Positions 43,301 to 49,700 of a DNA stretch of 64,000 nucleotides are shown here, one piece after another. A model generated the notes under the pieces. The model had not been told where the DNA came from and ran no database searches. It worked only from the letters and a program-made list of their open reading frames with translations. Made by a program: the position numbers and the translations under genes. The stretch covers positions 18,503,501 to 18,567,500 of the forward strand of contig NC_133937.1 of assembly GCF_031877795.1 (NCBI RefSeq), read 5' to 3'. The stretch is from Strix aluco (lineage: Eukaryota; Chordata; Aves; Strigiformes; Strigidae). Numbering within the stretch: position 1 is the stretch's first letter; each line of letters opens with the position of its first letter.

Positions 43301-45396
43301 ATCGTGCCATTCAGCCATCCCTGCTTTGGGTTCAGTACCTTCTAGTAGGGGGAAATGGTACAGCATCGGTAAATACTTCAGCTGAAACAGGTAAATCTGT
43401 TCATAGCCTGAAATCAGAGCTTTCAGTAAACCTGTGAGAACATAGGAAGGAAGGATCAGCAATACCCATCTTTATTTCATGGCTTGTGTGGCATGGCAGT
43501 TTCAGTGCCTGCCCTTGTTCTGTGGATTCAGTTTGTGAACCAAACCTCCATGAGTGGTTTGTGTTTGTTTTGGCTTTTTCTCCTTGGTGTATTTCCAGTC
43601 AAATGATCCTCCTAAGTAGCCCACCACTGCAGTAAGAGCCTTACTGGATTGATGCAGTTGTTATTTGTATTTGTTTTTCACATACAGATGCATGTTTTTG
43701 TTCTGGTGACTCATCCCTTTCCTTGGATCAACACCATCTTTCTTTGATTCAGCCCAACTGTGTGTTTACTCATCATTTTATGTTCCTTTCTTCTCCTTTC
43801 CCATTTTATAAAAGGAAGCACCAAATACGAGGAAAATGCCAGTGGACATCAGCTACCGTTCTTCCAGCTCCACTTCCCTTCCTTACCCTCATGATCCTCC
43901 TGTGTTTCCCTTTGATCCCCAGCACAACCCAAACCAGGTGCAGCACCTACCCCATGATGTACTGATGCCCAGCATGGTGGGCAAGGCACGTAAACCGTCA
44001 GGTAATCACAGGATTTTTCATCCTCCTTCGTGATCAGAAATATTGCTGAAATACAACTCTTCCGATCTTGTCTTTCATAAAGATACTTCACCATCTACCT
44101 GAATTCCTCCAGAAATCTGGAAGGATGAATCGCATTCTTTCTCTTCTTTGCTGCCCTTTTGAGTTTTTTCTGTGATTCTGTGCTAAGTGGACACAACAAA
44201 AGGGAGTAATCTTTATGGAAACGTTATGATGATGTTTTATAAAATCATACTCCCATTTTTCTGAAGTATTTTGTTTAGTGTAGAAGTAGCAGTAAGACCC
44301 GCCACCTTGCTGTCATGTATGAGAGTACTTTCACAAGCTACTCATTCCAGCAAATCACGCATGCAGTTGTGCCAATAGAAATAACTAATTCCTGCATGAG
44401 AATTATTTTCCCTGTGACAGCCATCAAAACCAGTTTGATCTACCAGACTTGAAATATTTTGTTGGGCTCTTCCTTGATGACAGAAGGGCTATTAAAGAAA
44501 TCTGAAGTCTGCGACAGCAGCTGTGGTAGGATAAGAAGGAAATGCAGTGAAGAAGGTGAATGCTAGAAAGGGTACGGCTAGCTTTTATTCAGAATTGCAT
44601 GTCAACCAGTAACTCGATGTACTAGTGATTTTGTTTTTCTTTTGTCACCGGTTGGCCACAGCTGAAAATTCTGAGAGGATGACACAAAAAGTGTAATTAT
44701 GCAAACCTTTTTTTTTTTTTTCCCCCTCCTCCCCCAGGAGATCAGAAGAACGTCCTCCAAAAACTTTTGGTTGTGCCTGACAGGGGTGAAGCTTTCCAAG
44801 GTGAAGACTACGCAGGTGTGGCACTGAGCTATGGGAGTCTCCCTTGTGCACCCAAAGGCACCCTCTCCCAGGGGCAAAAGCCTCTTGTTAATCCGTATTT
44901 AGGAGGTGGAGCATCAAATGTCTCTGGCCACTGGCTGAACACGAGCTACCCTGCCAGGCAAACAGCCACGTTACCAGATAAACGAACAACACTCTGGGGG
45001 AAACATGCTGGCCAGCCAGGCAAGAATTTACAGGAAGGCTTCCTCCAGCAGCCTTCACAGCATCAAACGTGTGAATCTTATGCCAGCAGATGCAGGCTAC
45101 CAGCCAGCACAGACTACAGCACTTTAAGAATACCACATGAGCCTTCTTGGGATCCCGGTGCCTCTCAAGGTTGTCCTGTGCCCCCTTCTTGCGTTAAGGC
45201 CCCGGGTCCAAGGAGAGTTGATATGCCCCCAGAAGACGACTGGCGACAGAACAGCTACACCCCTCAGCCTGGCAGAAGGCGGATGCTGCCAATGCATGTG
45301 ATGGATGGGACTTTTTCTTCTGCTTCGGAGGCACACAGAAATATGCTGGCTCGAGCAGCAGCAGCTACTGGCACCATGCAAAATAATGGCTGGTGA
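4177..45396 (+). CDS. USP54: USP54, ubiquitin-specific peptidase 54 (20 coding exons; 5' end outside window)
   Basis: USP-family (C19) deubiquitinase-like protein. Joining 4177-4311, 6593-6706, 6868-6950, 9379-9484, 12842-12988, 14344-14493, 15793-15961, 21338-21508, 25576-25707, 25990-26367, 27838-28072, 28908-29047, 30174-30347, 33359-33478, 34623-34815, 37123-38579, 40915-41033, 42151-42291, 43815-44001 and 44738-45396 gives one open frame of 1669 residues plus TGA, with matching phase at every junction. The exons match remembered mammalian USP54 nearly residue for residue in the catalytic region and at landmarks in the tail ([46 protein letters not shown]), which favours USP54 over USP53. 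About 80 N-terminal residues with the Cys box lie upstream. Family knowledge: USP54 was long listed as inactive, but more recent biochemistry, to my knowledge, reports K63-chain-directed activity for USP53/USP54. The tail is largely disordered. Confidence 0.96.
4312..6592 (+). other. USP54: USP54 intron
   Basis: GT-AG intron (GTGAGT ... GGCTAG). AT-rich with short A and T runs. Open frames are short and no repeat family or RNA gene is recognised. Confidence 0.75.
6593..6706 (+). CDS. USP54: USP54 coding exon B (zinc-ribbon side)
   Basis: 114 bp, 38 codons, phase 0 at both ends; donor CAG|GTGAGG. It encodes [16 protein letters not shown]... to ...MTLFEQ. The CTAPHC segment supplies cysteine/histidine residues of the USP zinc-ribbon-like finger together with the CxC..C in the next exon. 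Confidence 0.95.
6868..6950 (+). CDS. USP54: USP54 coding exon C (zinc-ribbon CxxC)
   Basis: 83 bp, starts phase 0 and ends after two bases of a cysteine codon (TG|C). Acceptor TCTTTAG, donor CTG|GTGAGT. It encodes [11 protein letters not shown]..., giving the CxC-x2-C knuckle of the USP finger, then the [11 protein letters not shown] strand region. The 161-bp intron before it (6707-6867) is the shortest in the gene. Confidence 0.95.
7255..8275 (-). mobile_element. CR1 LINE fragment, reverse orientation
   Basis: Minus-strand translation between about 8211 and 7600 shows reverse-transcriptase-like pieces: [44 protein letters not shown] and IKFTDDSKL, split between frames. The 7255-7450 part is the reverse complement of a CR1 3' end (TTGGAAAGGACCTTTGGA). 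The end of ORF2 appears deleted between the RT piece and the 3' tail. Frameshifts make it a non-functional remnant, though the FTDD box keeps both aspartates. Confidence 0.85.
8841..8898. repeat. Two-copy 30-bp tandem repeat
   Basis: AGCACTAGTATTCTTGTTGT at 8841 recurs as AGCACTAGTATACTTATTGT at 8871, period 30. A minor local duplication in intron sequence. Confidence 0.7.
9379..9484 (+). CDS. USP54: USP54 coding exon D
   Basis: 106 bp. It completes the cysteine codon from the previous exon and ends phase 0 (TGTCCA|GTTAGT). It encodes [12 protein letters not shown]... to ...[11 protein letters not shown], part of the USP thumb/palm. The acceptor TATTGAAG has a weak pyrimidine tract, but the match to mammalian USP54 and the phase fit fix the boundary. 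Confidence 0.94.
9485..12841 (+). other. USP54: USP54 intron
   Basis: GT-AG intron of about 3.4 kb. Short open frames only (such as 9879-10118 and 10959-11264), without coding-like composition. No repeat or RNA gene is recognised apart from a short C-rich run near 11,966. Confidence 0.7.
12842..12988 (+). CDS. USP54: USP54 coding exon E
   Basis: 147 bp, 49 codons, phase 0 at both ends; acceptor CCTCAG, donor GAT|GTGAGT. It encodes [14 protein letters not shown]... to ...GTCLKLGD. The [13 protein letters not shown] strand matches the conserved USP '(P)xxLxIxLxW' core. Confidence 0.95.
12989..14343 (+). other. USP54: USP54 intron
   Basis: About 1.35 kb, AT-rich, with a short TA/CA run near 13,637-13,662. 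Nothing else is recognised. Confidence 0.7.
14344..14493 (+). CDS. USP54: USP54 coding exon F (catalytic His/Asp box)
   Basis: 150 bp, 50 codons, phase 0 at both ends; donor GAG|GTGAGA. It encodes [19 protein letters not shown]... then [11 protein letters not shown] and [12 protein letters not shown]. The histidine in GKHYS sits where USPs carry the catalytic His (GGHYxAY), and FDDAHV matches the WxxFDDxxV box with the third triad residue. Both are retained here. Confidence 0.95.
14494..15792 (+). other. USP54: USP54 intron
   Basis: About 1.3 kb AT-rich intron with a T run at about 15,450. The overlapping open frames at 14,545-14,772 are short and unsupported by splice sites. Confidence 0.7.
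15793..15961 (+). CDS. USP54: USP54 coding exon G (end of catalytic domain)
   Basis: 169 bp, phase 0 to phase 1 (TCG G|GTAAGC). It encodes [27 protein letters not shown], the last strand of the USP fold, then the linker to YDSEDSG. From here the protein leaves the catalytic domain. Confidence 0.95.
15962..21337 (+). other. USP54: Large USP54 intron with a CR1 insertion
   Basis: About 5.4 kb, the largest intron between visible coding exons. It carries a roughly 2.1-kb sense-oriented CR1 copy at about 17,845-19,937. The remainder is AT-rich and holds nothing recognised. Confidence 0.75.
17845..19937 (+). mobile_element. CR1 LINE, 5'-truncated, ORF2 RT region and 3' end (degenerate)
   Basis: Sense orientation in the USP54 intron. 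Translated pieces include [16 protein letters not shown] (about 18,582-18,630), then [18 protein letters not shown] (about 18,970-19,023), [20 protein letters not shown] and [13 protein letters not shown], spread over frames by frameshifts and stops. The polymerase box reads KFANNTKL where active copies have FADD, so both catalytic aspartates are lost. The 3' part contains the usual AGCCTGGAGAAGAGCAGGCT stretch and ends with ATTCTCTGATTCTATAA, the degenerate 8-bp repeat tail of CR1. The endonuclease region is missing. Confidence 0.92.
21338..21508 (+). CDS. USP54: USP54 coding exon H
   Basis: 171 bp, phase 1 at both ends; acceptor TCCCTAG, donor CAG|GTAGCA. It encodes [20 protein letters not shown]... 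to ...SQSSRDTG, a serine-rich linker nearly identical to mammals. This conservation suggests a phosphorylated or interaction segment (inference). Confidence 0.94.
21509..25575 (+). other. USP54: USP54 intron
   Basis: About 4.1 kb. T-rich around 22,915-23,090; short open frames such as 21,539-21,940 and 25,357-25,584 have no coding support. No transposon is recognised. Confidence 0.7.
25576..25707 (+). CDS. USP54: USP54 coding exon I (followed by GC donor)
   Basis: 132 bp, phase 1 at both ends; acceptor TTCCAG. It encodes [11 protein letters not shown]..., [19 protein letters not shown] and SGYHSEG, a basic patch that may be a nuclear-localisation or phosphorylation segment (inference). The exon must end at 25707 to join GA GAA ACC in the next exon, which makes the donor GAAG|GCAAGA rather than GT. 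Confidence 0.92.
25708..25989 (+). other. USP54: USP54 GC-AG intron (282 bp)
   Basis: It starts GCAAGA and ends CTGCAG. AAG|GCAAG matches the strong consensus required of GC donors. There is a T-rich tract from about 25,827 to 25,900. No GT alternative near the junction keeps the conserved [11 protein letters not shown] reading. Confidence 0.88.
25990..26367 (+). CDS. USP54: USP54 coding exon J
   Basis: 378 bp, phase 1 at both ends; donor CAG|GTAAGA. It encodes [18 protein letters not shown]..., [31 protein letters not shown] and [20 protein letters not shown], ending SPFSEEAG. The last 50 or so residues are strongly conserved with mammals, while the middle (SRPQQISQ...) differs. Predicted disordered, basic and serine-rich. 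Confidence 0.94.
26368..27837 (+). other. USP54: USP54 intron
   Basis: About 1.5 kb with an A/G-rich stretch near 27,280-27,360. A 145-codon open frame at 26,797-27,234 lacks convincing flanking splice sites and was not called. Confidence 0.7.
27838..28072 (+). CDS. USP54: USP54 coding exon K
   Basis: 235 bp, phase 1 to phase 2; acceptor TTGACAG after a long T run, donor CAG|GTAGAT. It encodes [17 protein letters not shown]... and the conserved [20 protein letters not shown] block. The first half diverges from mammals, the second half is conserved. Confidence 0.93.
28073..28907 (+). other. USP54: USP54 intron
   Basis: 835 bp AT-rich GT-AG intron. No repeat or RNA gene is seen. Confidence 0.7.
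28908..29047 (+). CDS. USP54: USP54 coding exon L
   Basis: 140 bp, phase 2 to phase 1; acceptor CTTGAAG, donor ATG|GTAAGA. It encodes [20 protein letters not shown], then [16 protein letters not shown]..., matching the mammalian [20 protein letters not shown] segment. Confidence 0.92.
29048..30173 (+). other. USP54: USP54 intron
   Basis: About 1.1 kb, AT-rich, ending in a long T tract before GGAAG. Nothing else is recognised. Confidence 0.7.
30174..30347 (+). CDS. USP54: USP54 coding exon M (charged helix)
   Basis: 174 bp, phase 1 at both ends; donor CAGG|GTAACT. It begins [20 protein letters not shown] and runs through [15 protein letters not shown], a highly charged probable coiled coil of about 30 residues, then [19 protein letters not shown]. 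The start at 30174 is the only AG that keeps frame. The first eight or so residues differ from mammals, so this acceptor is the least certain of the set. Confidence 0.87.
30348..33358 (+). other. USP54: USP54 intron
   Basis: About 3.0 kb. Slightly GC-richer around 31,120-31,490, where both strands have short chance open frames. No transposon is recognised. Confidence 0.7.
33359..33478 (+). CDS. USP54: USP54 coding exon N (first half of MIT-like helical module)
   Basis: 120 bp, phase 1 at both ends; acceptor CATTGCAG, donor TAT|GTAAGT. It encodes [19 protein letters not shown]..., then [16 protein letters not shown]. The pattern of two amphipathic helices with a short Gly-Asp turn resembles MIT or TPR-like hairpins (inference from pattern). 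Confidence 0.94.
33479..34622 (+). other. USP54: USP54 intron
   Basis: About 1.1 kb with a very T-rich 3' portion (34,540-34,620) serving as the polypyrimidine tract. Nothing else is recognised. Confidence 0.7.
34623..34815 (+). CDS. USP54: USP54 coding exon O (third helix, then Q/P-rich linker)
   Basis: 193 bp, phase 1 to phase 2 (ACA AG|GTAGTC). It encodes [18 protein letters not shown], then [19 protein letters not shown], a third basic helix conserved with mammals. A glutamine/proline-rich linker follows ([12 protein letters not shown]...). Confidence 0.94.
34955..35032 (+). CDS. USP54: Candidate alternative cassette exon of USP54 (26 codons)
   Basis: Not included in the main model. A strong pyrimidine tract and TTCTTTAG precede it and a CAG|GTGTTC donor follows. 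The length is 78 bp and the phase is 2 at both ends, so it can be inserted between exons O and P without changing frame. It would add [17 protein letters not shown]... QSSQNSSMC, a serine/proline-rich peptide like its surroundings. If the donor is not used, the frame stops 8 codons later at TGA (35,055-35,057), giving an alternative C-terminus. No transcript evidence is available here. Confidence 0.5.
36049..36136 (-). mobile_element. CR1 LINE 3'-end fragment, reverse orientation
   Basis: GAATGGTTTGGGTTGGAAGG followed by GACCTTAAAGATCATCTAGT and the CCATGGCCAGGGACACCTTC stretch is the reverse complement of the terminal part of the CR1 3' region. Only about 90 bp remain. Confidence 0.9.
37123..38579 (+). 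CDS. USP54: USP54 large coding exon P
   Basis: 1457 bp, phase 2 to phase 1; acceptor TGTTTTAG, donor CAG|GTAAGA. It encodes about 486 residues of low-complexity, serine-rich, probably disordered tail. Conserved islands: PLQVLLSQE at the start, [24 protein letters not shown] in the middle, and [20 protein letters not shown] near the end, the last likely a short helix. The rest diverges strongly from mammals, which is why a single open frame of this length is useful support. Function of the tail is unknown; inferred scaffold or regulatory role. Confidence 0.95.
38580..40914 (+). other. USP54: USP54 intron
   Basis: About 2.3 kb, AT-rich. A short TATA/TGTA run lies near 39,416-39,440. Nothing else is recognised. 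Confidence 0.7.
40915..41033 (+). CDS. USP54: USP54 coding exon Q
   Basis: 119 bp, phase 1 to phase 0; acceptor CTTCTCAG, donor AAG|GTGACA. It encodes [20 protein letters not shown], then [20 protein letters not shown], paralleling the mammalian GLSKTSTAEMEHGL segment. Confidence 0.91.
41034..42150 (+). other. USP54: USP54 intron
   Basis: About 1.1 kb AT-rich GT-AG intron. Nothing recognised. Confidence 0.7.
42151..42291 (+). CDS. USP54: USP54 coding exon R
   Basis: 141 bp, phase 0 at both ends; acceptor CTGCAG, donor TTT|GTAAGT. It encodes [20 protein letters not shown], then [15 protein letters not shown]... and LVSSHSF. The YSAENxRRIxRSLSGTV block is strongly conserved; RRIARSLS looks like a basophilic kinase site (inference). 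Confidence 0.94.
42292..43814 (+). other. USP54: USP54 intron with a candidate alternative exon
   Basis: About 1.5 kb. It contains an open, splice-flanked stretch at 43,108-43,390. The rest is AT-rich and holds nothing recognised. Confidence 0.7.
43108..43390 (+). CDS. USP54: Candidate alternative USP54 exon (speculative)
   Basis: Not in the main model. It is preceded by CTCCTCAG and followed by two donors, TCG|GTAAAT (ends 43,368) and ACAG|GTAAAT (ends 43,390). Read in phase 0 it is open, starting [19 protein letters not shown]. Ending at 43,368 gives 261 bp, a frame-neutral cassette between exons R and S. Ending at 43,390 gives phase 1, which joins exon T directly and would replace exon S. 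No mammalian counterpart is recalled. A chance open frame in slightly GC-richer intron remains possible. Confidence 0.28.
43815..44001 (+). CDS. USP54: USP54 coding exon S
   Basis: 187 bp, phase 0 to phase 1; acceptor TATAAAAG, donor CAG|GTAATC. It encodes [20 protein letters not shown], then [13 protein letters not shown]..., [17 protein letters not shown]. The SSSSTSLP and DVLMPSM pieces align with mammalian SSSSSLP and DVLMPTM. The acceptor tract is weak but the phase and alignment fix the start. Confidence 0.88.
44002..44737 (+). other. USP54: USP54 last intron
   Basis: 736 bp GT-AG intron ending in a strong T/C tract (44,708-44,735) before CCCAG. Nothing else is recognised. Confidence 0.75.
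44738..45396 (+). CDS. USP54: USP54 terminal coding exon T with stop codon
   Basis: 659 bp, starts phase 1 and ends at TGA (45,394-45,396). It encodes [20 protein letters not shown]..., [11 protein letters not shown]..., and near the end [19 protein letters not shown], then a basic segment and NNGW at the C-terminus. The [10 protein letters not shown](E/D)DDWRQ block is shared with mammalian USP54 close to its C-terminus, confirming that the ORF ends at the natural place. Confidence 0.95.
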
Positions 45397-46153
45397 GATC
45401 CTGTCCACTCCATGTGCCCTAATAAACCACTCTGTGAACAGACTATAGCTGTTGTCAGAGGATGGATTACATGGAGACAGCAAACTCTTCCAATCGGTAT
45501 CTGTGCCAGTTTTTTCTTAAAATGTAGCTATACAGTATGTGGAAACTAATTGCACTGTATTTCATTTCTGACACTACTGAACTGGTGTCTGGATGGGGAA
45601 TCGTAGCTCTTCTAGTCCCAGCCTCTCCTAGCAAAAAAAATGCTATAGGAATGGTAAGCTTCAGGGGCATTGGTTTACGGGTAAGTTCAGAAGTATGCGC
45701 ATGTTTTGAAGGAAGACGACCACTAACAAAAGGACATTTTTAAGGACTCTTTTTCATGAAATGTAGCTTTGGTAAATTCTTCACGTAAAAAAACCCAACC
45801 CTTTGGTTTTCCTCTCCTTCCACTTTCCTGTTCATTCCTAGGGGAAAAAAAAACCTGACTCACCTTCCAGGTTCCAGTAAATCTGCACTTGGCAGGCTGG
45901 CAGTTAGTAAAGCAAACCCAGTTTTCAGTGTGCTGAGATCTTGGGCAGAGATCATAGCTGTAGTAGCTGCTGAGGAAGTGGCAGGGAGACGTTCATCACT
46001 AAATCAGAATTTTCCCCACTTCCTTAAGGCAAACTAACAATGCTTCAAACAGAAAAGACTGTTAATGCTGCACGCTTAATTACACCAATGTAAACACAGA
46101 GTAAGTTTAACTATTTTAGTGTCAAACATACTTGCTTTTGTAAGTATTTTTCA

Positions 46154-46159
46154 AATAAA
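46154..46159 (+). terminator. USP54: Polyadenylation signal AATAAA (proximal candidate)
   Basis: Canonical hexamer about 760 bp past the USP54 stop, followed by CTGTCCGTGTATG, a modest GT-rich downstream element. Confidence 0.5.
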
Positions 46160-46312
46160 TCTATGAAAATAGTTCTATTTACCTGTCCGTGTATGAGCTT
46201 TCTTTGCCATTTGGCTTTACTCATCACTTGGTCTGAAACTGTGGATTTATTTTCTTATACACTAACAAACACAAGTAAATTGTTTATTCTAGTTCATTAA
46301 CAAAGTTTATGT

Positions 46313-46318
46313 AATAAA
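46313..46318 (+). terminator. USP54: Polyadenylation signal AATAAA (distal candidate)
   Basis: Canonical hexamer with a GTGTCTAATTTTGTCC downstream element. This is probably the main cleavage position for USP54. Confidence 0.55.
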
Positions 46319-46599
46319 TATTTAGTTAGATTGGAGAACGTGTCTAATTTTGTCCCTGGATTTGATGTGCTTCATCACTACTCTGTGCTTAACTTTCTCC
46401 TCATAATGGACAGTAATTAACAGTGTCCTTTGAAAAGTCTTTTGAGACTTCTTTCTTGGGGGGAAAAACTATGGAATCTGTGCAAGATGGTAGTGTATGC
46501 AGACAGGACTCTTAGACAGAGAAGTCATTAGAAATGATCGGTGTAGTGAGAAGTGTCATTTTAATAAGAGTTGCACTCCTGCTCTTGCAAATGCTTTCA

Positions 46600-46710
46600 G
46601 GCGCGTGGTTACGGGCTCTGGCCGCGCTTACCTGGAGCGTGGGGCAGCAGCGGGCGCGGTTCTGGCGCGGGCAGCCCGCGGAAGGGCTCGGCTGCCCTCT
46701 AGTGCATGGT
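46600..46710. promoter_or_regulatory. Isolated CpG-dense cluster downstream of USP54
   Basis: About 14 CpG dinucleotides occur in some 90 bp inside AT-rich intergenic DNA. It holds a CTCF-like motif at its right edge and, on the minus strand, a perfect splice donor CTCCAG|GTAAGC (plus-strand 46,626-46,637). It could be a CpG-rich enhancer, an insulator or the start of a non-coding transcript; which is not resolvable here. Confidence 0.45.
46691..46705 (-). promoter_or_regulatory. CTCF-like binding motif
   Basis: Plus strand GCTGCCCTCTAGTGC; minus strand GCACTAGAGGGCAGC, which matches the CTCF core CCAC(C/T)AG(A/G)GGGCAG except for the first base. CpG-rich context between two genes fits an insulator or loop anchor. 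Confidence 0.5.
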
Positions 46711-49700
46711 ACGCCTTGGACCTGCTTGTCGTTTCGTGTTTTGCACCTCATTGCTCGGTGGAACTTCATCAGTTTTTGCTGTTCAGTCTGAGACTGAGTC
46801 TCATCCATTTTAATAAATGTCGTTTCTCAGTTTCTTGTTTCTAAATAATTGCTATTATGTTTGTTATAATTACAGGGATTATGCCCCTACTAGCAGTGGT
46901 TACCAGAACAAAGCACTCTCCCACCCCTCCATTCCAAAAAAGCCCTACCGACTTCTGACTTTTTCACATAATGGTTTTGCCAGTTTAATAACATGACACT
47001 TTCAACAGTACTAATTTTTTCCTAGTTTGCTAAATATAAAACAGTGGAGTATTATTTTACTTGATACAACTGTTTGATCAAGGTTTCCCAGCAGAAATGG
47101 AACCATTAGTCTCAGGCTGCACATGGACAGACCATAGCCAACTACTAAATTTCTAGCTGTAGAAATTACAATTTCAGGAAGTGACTGCAATGCAGAGGTG
47201 GATATTTGTAGAGAAACATTCCTGTTGCAGTTCTCTGTCTTGCTGGTAGAATGATACTGTTGAAGTAAAGGGAATCTGAGGAGAAGCCCCTGTTTGTTTT
47301 CAGCTTTTTGTTACCTTCAGCAGTTGGAGAAAGTTACAGTAGCCCTAGGGTGCAAATGGGGATATGGGAAAGTGTTTGATGTTTTGCTTGATTACAGGTC
47401 TAAAAAATTCGTGTTGCAGAGTGAGGCTTAAGTAGTCTTGAACTCAGTTATCTTAAAAAAATAATCTGCCAAAATAAAGTACAAAGTCACCTCTTTGGGA
47501 ATCAATATGGAGTATGAAACATTTGCAAAGAAAACGTCCATGCTTGGATTGATTTTTTTTTTTTTTCTTTTAATCCTAGCTACGAGAAAGGAGGAAGTAC
47601 ACTTTCATAAAGCTCTGCAGAATAATCCTGAGTTGATGCAACTCATTTTAATCATCAGCAGTATCCAGTTTTTCTTTTAAATGGAACTGTTGTTTTTATT
47701 CCATCATAGTTCTAGCTACCAGGTTTCAAAACTGTTTTGTACATGTCCTGTGTATATCACTTACTACGAAATTACTCTTCAGGCCTTTGGTTGAGTTAAA
47801 AGTTGGGACATAACCTCTGAAATATCTCCATACCAAGCAGTATGTTAGTATATCAGAATAGAAACAAACTGAAGGAGATTCAGCAATATATTTAACGTGG
47901 GAGGAAACCATGAAGCTGGAAAAATACTTTTATTTCATCTGTAGCTTGTGCCTGCAAGTCTTAGTGAGGTTAGTAAGTTAATATTTACCTTGTAATTCAA
48001 CTAACTGCCAACTTGTAAGTCTCTTCGATTATATTTGTTGGCTATTTATACCCTAGAAAAATCAGTTATATATTAGTTTAATAGCTCATTAAAGTTCACT
48101 GTTGCCTATAAGAAGGGTGACGAGGGAGCTTCCACAAGGAATTCATCAGCTATTTTGGAACAGTCTTTCTTAGAGTTTATAAAGTTTCTAAGCTTTCATG
48201 CAACATAACCAGGGCTTGCTTTGTAAAATATCTGTCATTGGCTGCAGAGTAGGTTAATGGATGGAATTAAGTGAAATGAAACCCCTACATGCTCAAATTT
48301 ACATTTTAAAATAATTTAATTTCAGGTCTCCTAAAAATAAAATTCTTATTCCCTATATTTGTATGATCTCTTATTGTGTTTGTAATATGTGTTTAGACCC
48401 AGCAGTGTAAGGGGCAAAAAAGAACAATAATAAAATGAAGAGTAAGTTGGTGTTCTAGCAGTGGCAAATTTGTGTAAATGTAATCCTGTATATGGAAAAG
48501 GAACTACCTAGTGCAGTTCCTTCTCCTGAAGGCAGCAGAGTTTGTGCATGCTGTTTAGGGAAATCATGCTCAGACCCACTGAGCAGCAGATTTGTTCAAA
48601 TGGAGTATGTATGTGCTGGAGTGTACAGCACTGGGGAGTTAACTGAATGCACTCTGCTTTAGAGAAGTGAGCTGTAAAAGTGCAAGGTTAAGTGCCTGGT
48701 CCTTCCTAAACAAAGGCTGCTGCACCCATGTTAAAATGCAGGGAGTTTGGGAAGAGGGAAGGAACAGCCTTACTGATATTTTCCATGATTGCTAACATTG
48801 CTGAAACGGGCTTACCAGTGATGTTTGGGGTAGGATGTATGAAGTGTAGGCTGGATTCCAGGTTTTGCATCTAATGTCATTTGGTGAGAGGGCCAGGGTA
48901 GGGGTGTGGGGAGAAGGAAGGCAAAATACAAGAGTGAGGGTGGCTTGGAATAGGAGGGAACAGACAGATAGGTGAAGAAGAAAAAATGAAAGAAAACGTG
49001 TGCTTTACATTTTTTCAATGAAATGTGTCCGTCTTTCCAAAGAACACGCAGTAATTGGTCAGTCTGAATTTTCTTTCCTTCTTTTAAGGGATAGATTCCT
49101 GTGCAGAGAGGGTCCTCAGTCTGCTGCTGAAGCTTTTGAGAAGGGAAGATTGACAGATGTAGAGAGTAGGCAATGTTCTTTACAGGAGTCTTTTAATAAT
49201 GTTCATGCCATGGTAAATGAAACTCTGCAGAAACACTTACATACCACTACTGTATGTATAAATAGACAGACATTGGGCGAGCAGTGTAGGTTAAGTTAGT
49301 GTTTGTGCCAGCTAGGCAAAGATAAAAACATGCTTAGGTTTTACAAATACCTCACTTAAGTTAGATGTGTCCTACCACTGTGCTGTCTCCTGTTTAGCAC
49401 TATGGGCAGCAAAAAGCAAAAGTATGAGATTTTCATCCATCTGCGCTTGCTGCCTCTAGCATTTTATCACTGCATAGTCCAGAACTTTTCCAAGCCTAGT
49501 TAGATATCTGCTCCTTTTATGCTAGTTCTTCCACCATTACTAAATATCACTGATGGACTTACCTTTAAAGTTTCAGAAAATGTTTTAGAAAAAGCTTATT
49601 TTTTAGATTATTTTTTTAATCCTCTCACGCTACTACTGAAGTTATTTTCAGTCCACATCATTCTTACAGTACATTTAAGGATTTTTTTTTTATCCTTTAA

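Larger units (their letters stand above)
45397..46335 (+). other. USP54: USP54 3'UTR (approximate end)
   Basis: Untranslated sequence after TGA, with AATAAA at 45,421-45,426 (very close to the stop), 46,154-46,159 and 46,313-46,318. The last is followed by a GT-rich segment (GTGTCTAATTTTGTCCC) suited to cleavage. The exact end is not determined. Confidence 0.65.

Noticed and set aside
4177..45396. USP53 as the identity of the main gene
   Set aside because: The tail landmarks and the downstream calcineurin gene match USP54 and its known neighbour PPP3CB; USP53 sits in a different mammalian neighbourhood.
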